In this document: positions 34,919 through 45,980 of the stretch, piece after piece
How positions within the stretch are numbered: the first letter of the stretch is position 1
Layout: each line of letters opens with the position of its first letter
Origin: Heterostelium album PN500
Taxonomy: Eukaryota > Evosea > Eumycetozoa > Acytosteliales > Acytosteliaceae
NCBI RefSeq assembly: GCF_000004825.1
Contig: NW_008805094.1
Coordinates: forward strand, 1 to 64,000
Direction: 5' to 3'
DNA length: 64,000 bases
Notes under the pieces: model-generated
What the model was told of the DNA's origin: nothing
Seen by the model: only the letters and a program-made list of their open reading frames with translations
Databases searched by the model: none
Made by a program: the position numbers and the translations under genes

Positions 34919-36106
34919 ATGGAATTAATTAAAGAATTATTTTTAGTTCAACAACCAGCCAACAATATAAATTTCAAATCATTTGACCAACACTATACAA
35001 CCATGAATAACTACAATCAACTATATAAATCCTACGATCAGTTCGATGTCAACAATAGTCAAAATGAATGGATAGTGCCAACAACCATCTCGACACCTGG
35101 TTACATTAAAATTGAATATACATCGTCACTTCCAATATATTTAACCATCATTTTTTCAATTGTTATTTGTTGCATCTATAAGTATTTAAAGGCTGATCGT
35201 CAAATCATTCAATATGCCAATACATTCAAAGAGATTTTGGACCACACTCCAACTTTAATTTTGGTCGAAATTTGTTTTTCTGGTCGTCGTCTCGTCAAGA
35301 CTTCCAATCCAGTGTTATCACGTCAATCACAAGATCAAATTCTCTCCTATGATCACCAACAACAATCCATCAACCAATCATCGATTGAATCGTTCTGCGA
35401 GCACTATGGTTTGGATGCCTTCAATTTGGAGCGTGTCCTCTCCACCAGCATGACCCGTGACTCCATTGTCAAGGGTAACAACTCACAGAAATACCGTTTC
35501 ACCGGTACCTACGATTCAAACACCCAAACATTCAAGGGTGTTATTTTTGACATTAGCCAAGAAGAGTCGGAATTGAAACGTCTCAAATATATTTTGGCAC
35601 ACGATCCACTCACTGGATTGCAAAATCGCTATCGTTTGAACCAGAAAATTCAAAAATTTTGCTCAAAGAGCACCACCGACTTGTGTGCCGTCTTTTTCAT
35701 CGATGTAAATAAATTCAAACAAATCAACGACACATACGGTCACGACTCTGGTGACTTGGTCTTGAAGCACCTCTCCGAGCGTCTCCAAGAATCACAAGGT
35801 AACGATACCCTGCCAATCCGTCTTTCTGGCGACGAGTTTCTCGTAGTCAAACGCGGTATCTCATCGATTGAAGATGCCAACCAATATATTGTCAACTACT
35901 TGAATGGAGTCGCCGCCGCTCCAGTCCAAGTCGCAACCGGTGTTTCCATCTACCTTTCACTCAGCTACGGTGGTGTTGTCTTCCAAAAATCCGAAACCGC
36001 ACCACAATCGGTCGACCAAATCATCAAATCCGCCGATGAAAAGATGTATCAAATGAAACGTAGTGGTGCATCAGTTCAAAACGTCACATTGTACCGTCAA
36101 AACTAA
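34919..36106 (+). CDS. dgcA: Diguanylate cyclase DgcA (GGDEF domain)
   Basis: DgcA makes cyclic di-GMP from two GTP. In D. discoideum this is the secreted signal that induces stalk-cell differentiation, and dictyostelids are the known eukaryotes using it. The intronless gene encodes 395 aa. A single transmembrane helix lies at about residues 71-90 (SLPIYLTIIFSIVICCIYKY). The GGDEF domain spans about 220-390, with the entry motif HDPLTGLQNRYRL (228-240), the metal/GTP-binding FFIDVNKFKQINDTYGHDSGD (259-279, Asp262) and the signature SGDEF at 303-307, where Ser replaces the first Gly. The region 100-215 could be a degenerate PAS-like sensor. The allosteric I-site RxxD five residues before the signature is absent (Gly294...Thr297). 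An in-frame ATG at codon 29 is an alternative start. It follows a 6-kb non-coding region. Confidence 0.95.
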   Translation: MELIKELFLVQQPANNINFKSFDQHYTTMNNYNQLYKSYDQFDVNNSQNEWIVPTTISTPGYIKIEYTSSLPIYLTIIFSIVICCIYKYLKADRQIIQYANTFKEILDHTPTLILVEICFSGRRLVKTSNPVLSRQSQDQILSYDHQQQSINQSSIESFCEHYGLDAFNLERVLSTSMTRDSIVKGNNSQKYRFTGTYDSNTQTFKGVIFDISQEESELKRLKYILAHDPLTGLQNRYRLNQKIQKFCSKSTTDLCAVFFIDVNKFKQINDTYGHDSGDLVLKHLSERLQESQGNDTLPIRLSGDEFLVVKRGISSIEDANQYIVNYLNGVAAAPVQVATGVSIYLSLSYGGVVFQKSETAPQSVDQIIKSADEKMYQMKRSGASVQNVTLYRQN

Positions 36107-36605
36107 ACATATGTACTTTTCCACCAAACCTTAATATATAGATCTCCAGCTTTAAAATACAAAACAAAAAAAAACCAACCTGATAATAATAAGTTATCAT
36201 ATACCGATTTAAACTTTACAAATACTTTATTTCATAATAAAGCAATCGACTCAAACAAGGATTAATGTTATAATAAACATAATCCATTGTTGTTTTTACT
36301 TTTAATTTAAATTTCTTTTTTTTTTTTTTTTCAACTGATTGATCAATATATTTATTTCTTTTTTTTTAAAAAAAACAAAACAATCATTTTTTTTTATAGT
36401 GTAATAAATTAAACCACCCAAACAAATATGTGTTTAAAAATGATCAATATTATTTTTTTAATTCACATTATTAATTAAATAGTTTTGAATCACTTATCTA
36501 TACAAGATAAAATTAATGATATAACAATCTTTTTATATTTATTTATTTTTTTATATTTGTTTTTTTTTATTTATATTTATTTAATAGAGATTAAAAACAT
36601 CGATT
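36107..36605. other. Intergenic region between dgcA and a small membrane-protein gene
   Basis: About 500 bp of AT-rich DNA with several T-runs (for example 36317-36331) and AATAAA-like sequences after dgcA. No gene is visible; it should hold the dgcA 3' UTR and the next promoter. Confidence 0.5.
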
Positions 36606-36980
36606 ATGAATATTTTTGGTGAATTATTTACATCAGTAGAAGCATCAGAACATCATGCAAAAGGTATTTATATTCTTGTAAACTAAATAAAACTTTAATA
36701 TTTATTAAAAACAAAAACATATATTTATACTATTAAAGATATAGTTGAAAGTATATCAACAGAGACAATGTTACTATACTTTGTGTACAGAGTCATAATA
36801 AATATATTAATTTTTATAGTTGGATGGACAGCTGTAGCAGCACTTTTATTTTCAATAATATTCTTGGTGATGGCAATATCTGAAGTCTTGTTTTATATTT
36901 TTTCATGGTTATTCCCCAACAATCGATATCTTTTAAAGCATTCTATATTATATAAGCGGGCATGTCCACCTCAAGAATAG
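36606..36980 (+). CDS. Small membrane protein, unknown, 99 aa
   Basis: Two exons, 36606-36663 and 36739-36980, join in phase (GTATTT donor, AAAG acceptor). The product starts MNIFGELFTSVEASEHHAKD and then has a long hydrophobic region (about residues 30-78), enough for two membrane helices (MLLYFVYRVIINILIFIVGW and a second with LLFSIIFLVMAISEVLFYIF), followed by a short basic tail ending ACPPQE. Topology with both termini on the same side fits two helices. I do not recognise the family. It lies between dgcA and thymidine kinase on the same strand, but close spacing in this genome does not imply shared function. The intron signals are slightly unusual, so an unspliced start at codon ATG 36768 is an alternative. 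Confidence 0.6.
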
Positions 36981-37238
36981 ATCACCTGTATAAAATACCA
37001 AACAATTTAATCTATAATTAAAAATAGAATTTACTTTTTCTTTGCAAGTTACTATTAATAATTAAATTTTAAATAAATAATTAATCTTAAAATTAAACTG
37101 TTGCTTCAAAAGTTTTTATTTTATTAAGGAAGTTCCCAAACAAAATTGATGACTAATAAAAATTTCGAAGAAATTATAAAATAGTTTAATTATAAAAAAA
37201 AACACTGTGTTTTATCACAGTGATAAACATCAACAATC

Positions 37239-37968
37239 ATGAAGCATGTACAACAAATGTTTGGAAGAATACAAGTTATTTTCGGACCGATGTTCTCTGG
37301 TAAGACCACTGAACTGATAAGACGTATCAAGCGATTCAACTTTGCCAATAAGAAGTGTCTACTCATCAAATACAGTAAAGATATCAGATACAATGGTGCT
37401 GAAACTGATATACTATATACACATGACAAGTATGCTGTTGTTTTATTTTATTTTTGATAAACATATACAAGTTATATTTATAGATATTGATTTATGATTA
37501 TGATCGATTCTAGACAAAACTACACTGCATTACCATGTTCAAGACTCGAAGAGGTTAAACAACAAGCATTGGAATATGATGTAATCGGTGTAGACGAAGG
37601 TCAATTTGTAAGTAATTCTTTACTTTTTAAACTAGTTATATATTTAGATTAATGTAATCCTCAAGTTCCCAGATATCGTTTCATTCAGTGAAGATTTAGC
37701 AAACAATGGAAAGACTGTTATTGTGGCGGCATTGGATGGTACTTTCCAAAGGAAATCATTCCCAGCACTCGAATTAGTTCCCAAAGCAGAAGAAATAACA
37801 AAACTCTCAGCGATTTGTATGGTTTGCTATAGGGATGCACCATTCTCAAAGAGAATCGTACCCAACGAAGAGATTGAACTCATTGGTGGTGCCGATATGT
37901 ATATCTCTGTATGTAGAGAATGTTACCATAAAGATACAAATGTAAATAATTTAAAATCAAGTAAATAA
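37239..37968 (+). CDS. TK1: Thymidine kinase, TK1 type
   Basis: TK1 phosphorylates thymidine with ATP in the cytosolic salvage pathway for dTTP. Three exons (37239-37429, 37514-37607, 37666-37968) give 195 aa. The P-loop is [17 protein letters not shown] (near the N-terminus), followed by [12 protein letters not shown]. The DEGQFFPDI motif with the catalytic Glu is split by intron 2, and [18 protein letters not shown] forms the substrate lasso region. Two zinc-binding CxxC pairs are present (CMVC and CREC, in ICMVCYRDA and SVCRECYHK). The second intron uses the acceptor TCAAG at 37661-37665 rather than a TAG, chosen because it restores the invariant FFPDI. The N-terminus is short, without the long extensions of animal TK1, and no KEN-box-like degradation signal is visible at the C-terminus. 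Confidence 0.93.
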
Positions 37969-38024
37969 ATATTCTTTTTTTTTTTTTTAAGTAATAATAA
38001 TTCAATGTTTGATTGATTAAATAT

Positions 38025-39212
38025 TTAAACTTTACAATGATGGTTACTATTGTTTATTGTGAATAGAGGTATTGGCATTGGTGCCAATTGCTGTCTTAAC
38101 AATTGATGTTTATATATATTATGTTGAATCTGTTCAATGATAAGTCTACCACTTCCTGTGTCATTGCCAACCAGAATCAAATTCTCCAACGGGAATAGGT
38201 TTGTTGTTGTAGTGGTGGTGGTGATATCTACAGGGGTCATATATGCATCTGTATTTGTACTTGTTCCGTCGATACTTCTTTGTTGTTGGGTATCTACCAA
38301 TAGTTTATTGATCTTTTTTAAACCTTCATCCAATATTTTGTTGTACGACAAGTTGAGTTGGATCGGTTGGACGCGGTGTCTTGATGTCAGCAGAGTGTGA
38401 ATGATTTGATAACTACCCTCTGGTCCTATCCAATTGAACGATAGATCCAAGTGCTTCAACGTTTGATTGTACTTGAACAGTTCAACCAGGTAGACAACGC
38501 AGTCTTTTCCAATGTAGTTACCACTGATATTCAATGATTGTATCGAAGTATTGTAGATCATAGACATTAACAACAACTTGGCGCCTCCGTTGTTCAACTC
38601 ATTGTTTGACAAGTCTAGATGCACAAGATTACATCGCACCGATAGGTATTTCGATAGGTATCTTACACCTGCCAATCCAATTGTATTACCCGATAGATTT
38701 AATTTTAATTTTGGTTTTGATTTTGTAGAGTTGAAATGTGAATTGTCTGATGATGATGATGTAATGAGTGGTTTTAATAACTTAATAGATAGATATGATA
38801 GATAATTATTGGAAAGATTAATAGTTGATAGATCGAAATAGTTGTAGTAATGTGAAAGTGGATTAACTAATGATTGTAGCGATGAACTATCTAAACCGAA
38901 TGTTAATTGTATAGATTGTAATCGAGGTAGTTGACATTTCGATTGCTTTTGGTTATATAGAATCGAGCTTAACGATTCGATTTGTTTGTTTACATAGTCT
39001 CTATTTCTAAAACATCCTCCAATCGTTATTTTTAGAATGAGTGACTCTAATAGTTCTTTCCAAAGTTGGCAGACATTCCTCAACGAACAAAAACTTTTTA
39101 AACTATCAAGTGAAATGTTCGCTCCACCAGTTGATTCACCCAACAAATCCTGTAAGATTATTTCCAAAATTTCATTTGGTAATTTATTGATATCATTAAT
39201 ATAATTTAACAT
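38025..39212 (-). CDS. Leucine-rich repeat protein with F-box-like N-terminus
   Basis: Intronless, 395 aa. The N-terminus (INKLPNEILEIILQDLL, then LRNVCQLWKELLES) looks like an F-box, suggesting a SCF ubiquitin-ligase adaptor, although this is inference. Residues about 165-310 contain ribonuclease-inhibitor-type LRRs with the pattern LxLSxNxIGxxGxxxL (NLVHLDLSNNELNNGGAKLL, SLNISGNYIGKDC, HLDLSFNWIGPEGSYQI, LNLSYNKILDEGLKKI). A Thr-rich stretch and a short Gln/His-rich tail follow. The 3' end is 56 bp from the 3' end of TK1, which is convergent. No specific partner can be named. Confidence 0.8.
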   Translation of the reverse strand: MLNYINDINKLPNEILEIILQDLLGESTGGANISLDSLKSFCSLRNVCQLWKELLESLILKITIGGCFRNRDYVNKQIESLSSILYNQKQSKCQLPRLQSIQLTFGLDSSSLQSLVNPLSHYYNYFDLSTINLSNNYLSYLSIKLLKPLITSSSSDNSHFNSTKSKPKLKLNLSGNTIGLAGVRYLSKYLSVRCNLVHLDLSNNELNNGGAKLLLMSMIYNTSIQSLNISGNYIGKDCVVYLVELFKYNQTLKHLDLSFNWIGPEGSYQIIHTLLTSRHRVQPIQLNLSYNKILDEGLKKINKLLVDTQQQRSIDGTSTNTDAYMTPVDITTTTTTTNLFPLENLILVGNDTGSGRLIIEQIQHNIYKHQLLRQQLAPMPIPLFTINNSNHHCKV

Positions 39213-40253
39213 TTCTAAATAGATATAAAAATAATTTAATTTATTTATAATTTATATAGATATTATTTTTGTATTTAAAATATTAATTAAAAAAATGAAT
39301 AAAATGACAATGATACTATTCTGATTGATTGATTGTGAATATTAATAGAGTATATCAGAAGAAAATTATTACTATTTTTATTATGTTTTAGTATTTATTT
39401 TTATTACATTGGTATTATTCAGTGTTATTGTTAATATTAGCTAATAATATTTTAATTTGAATTGGAAGAATGATGCTATTAAAGTTTGGTGTTAGGGTTG
39501 ATTAGTGGTTGTGTGTTTTGGTAAATATATATTAAATATAGAGTGGTTGGCTATAAGTATATAGTACTATATATTAATTCTAATACATATAAATAAGTAG
39601 ATGTACAAAGAACAAATTAAATTGTTAAAAAAAAAATATATTTAATCTAAAAATAGTTTAAATTTATAAATTAAAAATTTAATATAATAAACCCCCACAA
39701 TCACCAATTCAATTTAAATAAAAAGATTTTACCTTTTTCAGTAATGTTGGAAAGCAAAAAAAAAAAAAAAAAAAGGAAATTGGTTAAAAAATAATAAAAT
39801 AATAAGAGTTGTTGGATAAAAATTATGATAGTCGAGAACAAAAGTTGAACTTTTGTTGCTTGATTAAAAGGTCAGCAAGACAATTGTAAATCTGATCTAT
39901 TATTCTCAAGTCATAATATTAGTTTATTTTATTTTGAATAAATATTTATTGATTCATATGTGTATGTGTGATTGATTGTCAATCAGTTGAAAGATATGTT
40001 TGTTTATTTGGCTCCAATGACATCTTGTCTTGTTGTTCTTTTTGCTTTTTGTTTGTTTTACAAAAGGGGGGGATGCTAATGGATTTTATTTTAAATCTAA
40101 TCTAAATATTATTTTATAGATTGATTCAATTCGATTCGATTCGATTTCGATTAGATTTAAAATATTATTGTTAAATCTATTATTATTATTATTGTTGTTG
40201 TTGTTGTTGTTGTTACTGTAAATCTATATTATTTATTATTTATTAACACTACT
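39213..40253. other. AT-rich intergenic region
   Basis: About 1 kb between the start of the LRR gene and the end of the LIM-kinase gene. It contains an A-run at 39758-39774, a repeated (GATTC)n-like stretch at about 40123-40152 and a (TTG)n run near 40191-40213. No gene was recognised. The first part should be the LRR gene promoter and the last part the kinase 3' UTR. Confidence 0.5.
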
Positions 40254-42325
40254 CTATTTAGACTTGCCAAATAATGAAGAACCTCTCTTTGACTTTACAG
40301 TTAATGATCCGTAGATCTTGTTAAGTGTTGATCTGATCTCTTTGAATTTAGGTCTCTTCTTGGCCTTGTCGACCCAACATGCCTTTATAAGCTTGGCATA
40401 CTCAGAGGGACAGTCAGCGGGCACCACTGGACGTTCACCTTTGCAAACCATCACTGGAATCGACCAACTGTTGACACCATCGTATGGATCTCTGCGACAA
40501 AAGATCTCCCAAAGTACGATACCGAACGAGTAGACATCACACGACTCTGTATATGGTTCATTTCTAAAAACTTCTGGTGCCATCCAACAACTGGTACCCA
40601 AATTCAATGTCATCTGCTTTGACAGATCCAAAGATCTACTCGTACCGAAATCAATGACTTTACCTCTCATATCATCTGTAATTAAAACATTTCCACTGTA
40701 TTGTTGTTTTAAAAAATAAGAAAATATTAATAACCAAGCTACTAGTAAAATAATTATAATAATAATAAAAACATACCTCTTTAGATCTCTATGAATTACA
40801 CCTAATGAATGTAAATACTCCATACCATTAGCAACATCTAAAGCTATTGAAACTTGTTGAGCGTAGGTCAAAGATATCTCTTTGTTCAACAGTATATCTC
40901 TCAAACAACCACCTTTGATCAGCTCACTAACATGAAATAGATAATTGCTCTTCTCTGTATTTGCACCATAAAACTCTGTAAAACACTCGTGATCTACCAA
41001 ACTATTAAATAATAAACAATTTATAAAGAAAGATTAGTTGTTGTTGTTGTTTGTAAATTAAGAAATTATTAAGCAACAACATTCAACTTACCTCATAATT
41101 GAAACTTCTCTATCGAATTCCTCTCTACTGAAACAAATGTTGTCAGCGCTGTAAACTTTGATCGCTACATCTTTACCTTTGTATAGACCTTTGTGAACTT
41201 TACCAGATGCACCGGATGCAATAACTTCACCCAGTGTAATGTCGGTACTCTTTATTTCATTGTGTACTCTGATCTTGTTTCTCATTACGTTGGTCAAGAT
41301 ATCTTCGAATGACTGTGTTCTAAGTAGTTCAGGTAGAGTCTTTCCATTGATCAAAGGTACGAATTTTTCAATCTGTACTTCCGGTGGTGACATTGGAATT
41401 GGTTGTATGGTTGGCGATGATTGTTGTACTGGTCTGGACACTGAGCTATCCGTGGAAATCTGACGACGATGTAAAGCAGGTGAATTATTAGCACTGGTGG
41501 TTGGTGATGATGTTGTTGTTGTTGTTGGATTGATTAATATACCCTCACTACCATTGAGTGAAAGTTGTGATATTTGGTGAGTCAAGTTGGGATTGGAGTT
41601 GTTGACAACGTAGATGGTGGTGTTTGGTGGTAGTTGAGAAAGCACGATGTTAGTGCCTGGAACTTCGATAGAGTTTCTTCCAGTTCCATTCTGAAGATCG
41701 AGTGATTGACGATTATTATTATTATTATTATGTACAAGTGGATGGCTATTGCCGTTGATCAGTGGTATCACTGGTGATGGTGGTGTGTTGGTTCGAGAGA
41801 GTGGCGGTGTGACCGGCGAAGCAGATGCACTGATTGAAATGTTTGGAATGGGTGTTGTTTGTGGTCTTGGTTGCACTGCTGTTGGTGTTGGTGATGGTGT
41901 AGACGATGCTGACTTTGGTTGAGAATCACAGGAATCACAAACAAAACTACCATGTATATAGAAGAATCCTCCTTTTATAATTGTATTACACTATTTATTT
42001 GATATTTTTTATATTAATAACTAATTATATAATTAAACATCTAAAAAATACTTACAGTTGAACATATAAAACATTCTGGATGAAATATTTTACTACGAGC
42101 ATTTACTATTGTGCTTTGAATGGGTAATGTGCAGTGATCGCATTTCTTGGCATAGAGAGCGACTTCACATGGATCACAATATAGTTTACCATCCTTGTAG
42201 AAAAATGATTCTAAAGCAGTGTTACAATTTGAACAAACGAAACACTCCTCGTGGAACAACTTTCCCTTGGCTCTGATTCTAGAGGATTTAATCACTCCAC
42301 CACAAACGTCACATGGATCTGACAT
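40254..42325 (-). CDS. LIM-domain protein kinase (TKL group)
   Basis: Four exons (42056-42325, 41092-41990, 40777-41001, 40254-40695) give 611 aa. Two LIM zinc fingers occupy residues 1-110: CDVCGGVI...FHEECFVCSNC...LYCDPC, then CDHCTLPI...FHPECFICSTC...FVCDSCD, the second split by intron 1. A Pro/Ser/Thr-rich linker (about 110-270) precedes a kinase domain with glycine loop ASGASGKVHKG, VAIKVYS lysine, catalytic HRDLKSGN (spliced across intron 3), DFGTS and GTSCWMAPEV; the subdomain VI pattern HRDLKSGN fits TKL/LISK kinases. The order LIM-LIM-kinase recalls animal LIM kinases, but no PDZ domain is present; cofilin as substrate would be inference. The C-terminus (KSKRGSSLFGKSK) is basic. All introns have canonical donors and acceptors. 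Confidence 0.9.
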
Positions 42326-43711
42326 CTGTTTATATTATTATGATTATTATATGATGATCTGTCGACCTAAAATCTCTGTTGATATATTAATCTAATATCA
42401 AATAGATAAAATATTTAGAATGTGCTGTGTTGTATACTAGTATTTGATGTTAAATAATAGAGTGTAAACTATCTATATTTTGATGTTAAAATGATTTTGT
42501 ATTAGTTTAGTTCATGTAAATAATAAAAAAAAAGAATAGATAATAAACAAAACAAAAAAAATAAAATAAAATAAATAATGGCTAGATTGAATTTGGTTGA
42601 CTGAATAAGGTGGCTGTTTGCGAGTAGATCGGCATCGCTCCTTTTCGATTTGACTGTATCAGATAAAGTGTGAATGGTGACTTTTTTTTTGGTTTTTTTT
42701 AGTTTTTTTTGATTGTTTGGTGTGTGATTTTTTTGATTTACACCAAATTTCATTGGCAGACAGGTTGATTATCTGTTTATTTTATCTTGTGCTAATAAAT
42801 GTGATGTCACATTTGAATTATTATTGGTTTGTTATTAATAGATATATATGTTGTTGCTGTTGTTAATATTGTTTGTAACATTTTACAAACAAGTATAATT
42901 TGATTTTACGCATTTCGAAAAATGCAATCAAATTTGATTGTTTCAATTTAATGTTTATTTGAATGTTGAATTGGAAATGTCTCGACAGTTTATTATTGTG
43001 GATTGGATATATTCACGACATTTTTATTGATTTTATTGCAAATTTAAAATAGGAATTAACTGTTGTTTCAAAAAATAGTGTAAAAATCAACTACTAATAA
43101 TATTATTATCTAATTAAATTGTTATTATCAATACCTTTTATTATTTCTCTATTTCCAATTTTTGTTTAGCTATATATTAATGAAATTCTTGTTTAAGAAA
43201 AATAATAATAATAGATCAATAACAGTCAAAAGTTAACTTTCTTTTTTTTTCACAAATCAAATTTTGTGCCAGACAAAAAAAAATAAATTCATAAAATAAA
43301 AATAAAATAGTTAGAGGTGTGCACAAAGGGGTATGTCAACAATTCAAAGTATAATATTCATAAAAAATTCATACAATTTATTTTTAATTTTTGATCAGAA
43401 AGTGAAAAAGGTGATCGCTGATGTTAGGGTGCACCCCAACATTGCACAAATTGCAAATACAATGAAAAGTTGTTGTTGATTTTTGAAACCGATCGATAAT
43501 CTCTGCTCTAATTAAATACACAATTTTTTTCCAACACGCGCAAGTCACCAAAACACACATGCCCGCAACACAGGTTTTTTAGCCTTTCAAAAACTAAAAG
43601 ATTTTTGTGATCTTCCATCAATCACTCTTTATGCTTTTTTTTATTTTTGCTCATTTTATTATTATTTTTATTTTTTTCATCATTATTTATTATTTGGCTC
43701 TTTAAAATTGA
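42326..43711. other. Intergenic region upstream of the LIM-kinase gene
   Basis: About 1.4 kb between the LIM-kinase start and the STRAP stop, mainly AT-rich. A less AT-rich patch at 43311-43440 contains GTGTGCACAAAGGGG and the perfect 10-bp palindrome GGGTGCACCC (43427-43436). This side should carry the kinase promoter. The open frame at 42502-42753 is poly-Lys/Phe and not credible as a gene. Confidence 0.5.
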
Positions 43712-44860
43712 TTACAACCAAATTCTGATTGTTCCGTCAACAGATCTGTAATATAAAATAAAGAGAGCGATGAGGTGTTAGATAAGGATCTAAAAAAATA
43801 TTGGTGTTTTTTTTTGACAAAACTACATACCCTGAAGCAAAAGATTCACCATCTGGAGAGTAACGACAACAATTTACAGGACCATGATGACCTTTGTTAA
43901 CTTCGATTTCATTTCCAGTATTAAAATCGTAAACGTGAACCCAAAAATCACTTCCACCTGCAATAAATCTAGAATTGTCTGGATGTAAAGATGCACATAT
44001 AACTTCGAACGGCAGTGAATAAACCTTGACTGGGTGGAAGCTGTGGCGATGATGATGATAATAATAATAAATAGGTAAGAATTTGAATCAAATTGATTAG
44101 CGATCGAATTGATCAATACATACTTTTGAGCATTCCAAAAAGTAACTTCATTACCAGCGGTGGTAACCAAATATTGTTTATCTTTGCTAAACTCCATTGA
44201 GGAGATTGGTGCCTTTGCGCATAGTGCCATCTGAGTACCGGAACGTAAATCCATGATTCTGATGACTTCATCGTTACCACCACTCAGAATGACATCATCG
44301 TTGTAAACACTCCACATGGCTGTTTTGATCATTGATTGGTGACCTGGAATCTGAGCCAAAGGTACGTTTGGTTTCTCTAAATCGTATATTCTCAATATCT
44401 TTTCTGCACCACCAGTAACAATTCTATTATTAAATCTTGAGAAATCTGCTGTTTTTACAATTGATTGATGTTCCAACGATAATAATTCACCTCCATTAAG
44501 TGTATCCCATAGTTTACTATATAATTGTTTGTTATTGTTTTTATTGATTAGTTGGTTAGTTAGTTAGTTAGATCATCATCATCATCATCATCATCATTTA
44601 GGTAGGTGATGTGTAACATACACAGTGTAATCTGCAGATGCAGTTAATGCTTGAGTTGCGTTTGAGTTGAACCTAGATGACCATACAGCACCCTTGTGTC
44701 CTTCGAATGTACCAATCCAATCACCGTTGTTTCCGTCTCTCAGCATTGGTTTACCATCTAAACATGCCGATACTATATAACATCCATCTGCACTTTCGTT
44801 ACTGTAAGCTAAATCCGATACTGGTCTCGAGTGACCTGAACAAATCAATGGTTGTTTCAT
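43712..44860 (-). CDS. strap: STRAP/Unrip-like WD40 protein
   Basis: Four exons (44622-44860, 44124-44516, 43831-44040, 43712-43745) give 291 aa. The sequence follows animal STRAP: PLICSGHSRPVSDLAYS, CLDGKPMLRDGNNGDWIGTF, EGHKGAVWSSRFN, ADYTVKLWD (across intron 1), VKTADFSRFNN, ILRIYDLEKPNVP, KGHHGPVNCCRYSPDGESFA and the final DGTIRIWL (across intron 3). Together these make about seven WD40 blades. STRAP (Unrip) associates with the SMN complex in snRNP assembly and with TGF-beta receptor signalling in animals; only the RNA-related role is plausible in an amoeba. The protein stops right after the last blade, without the roughly 50-residue tail of animal STRAP. Confidence 0.93.
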
Positions 44861-45540
44861 CGTATTATATTATTATTATATGTATATATATATATATTTA
44901 CTGACTATTATTACTAACAACAAATACTTTTATTTATTAATTTTTAAAAGAGTTTGTCTCTGTATTTATGTGTGGTGTGTGTATGTGTGTGTGATTAGGA
45001 TTCTGATTGTGATATTTATATTGTTAGATAGTTTACTAATAAATAAATATTATTACTTTTAAAATGATTTAAAAGTATTGATTGCAATGCTAATTAATAA
45101 AAAATAAAAATAATTTGTTTTGTTTGGTTTGATTTGGTTTGGTTTTGTCTTGTTTTGTTTATTTGGTTGATATGATTGATTTGGTTTGATAGAGTGACTG
45201 ATAAACAGTTAAATAGTTGGTTTGATTTGATTGGGTGAGTGTTTGATTGATTGTTTAAATGATCAAGTATAAAAATAGAAAAGAAATCGATTTACAAGAT
45301 TATATGTTAAATATATATGTGTATAGTTTGGTGATTATAAAAAGAAATAAATGATAGTAATCGTATTTAGAAAAAAATAAAAATAAATAAAAAAGTAAAA
45401 AAATTAAATTTTCTAAATTTTAGTTGCAAAAAAAAATTATTATTATTAATAAATCAATCAATTAATTGAATAATTGATTATGATGATGATGTAACACTTA
45501 TCAACCAACTTTATAAATGGTTAGATGTATATTGTTATTA

Positions 45541-45574
<34 letters not shown>

Positions 45575-45949
45575 GATTTATCTTTATTAGTGATTAGTTA
45601 TTATTTATTTTATTTATTGTTTATTATTTGTTATTATTAATAAGTTTATATCTCTAGATAAAGATAAAGATCGATCACAACTGTGAATGACACAACAGAT
45701 TTAATTATTAATACCCATTACAATTTGATTAAATTTTTATTTTTTTATTTTTTATTTTTTTTTGCTTTTATCTTTTTTAAGAATTCCGGAATGTGAGTAA
45801 TTTTTGGTGTTTTCTAGAACTCTGTTTCAAAGGATTGACAAAACTTTGTTTGGTTTAGTTTAGTGATTCAATCATCATCTGATGATGTATAATGAGATTG
45901 TATTGAGTTGGATCGACCAAATTAATATTGCTTTGAGCACTTATTATAT

Positions 45950-45973
<24 letters not shown>
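44861..45973. other. Intergenic region between STRAP start and PUS10 end
   Basis: About 1.1 kb of very AT-rich DNA. It carries TTTGG/TTTGAT-rich stretches near 45120-45250, a (TTA)n microsatellite at 45532-45574 and a TTTA repeat (about 45948-45982) that overlaps the PUS10 stop codon. The open frames in it are low-complexity. The first part should be the STRAP promoter. Confidence 0.5.
45532..45574. repeat. (TTA)n microsatellite
   Basis: About thirteen TTA/TTG units between STRAP and PUS10. It is a simple repeat with no assigned role. Confidence 0.9.

Positions 45974-45980
<7 letters not shown>

Noticed and set aside
42502-42753. 83-codon minus-strand frame upstream of the LIM kinase
   Set aside because: Poly-Lys followed by poly-Phe/Leu from A-runs and T-runs; not protein-like.
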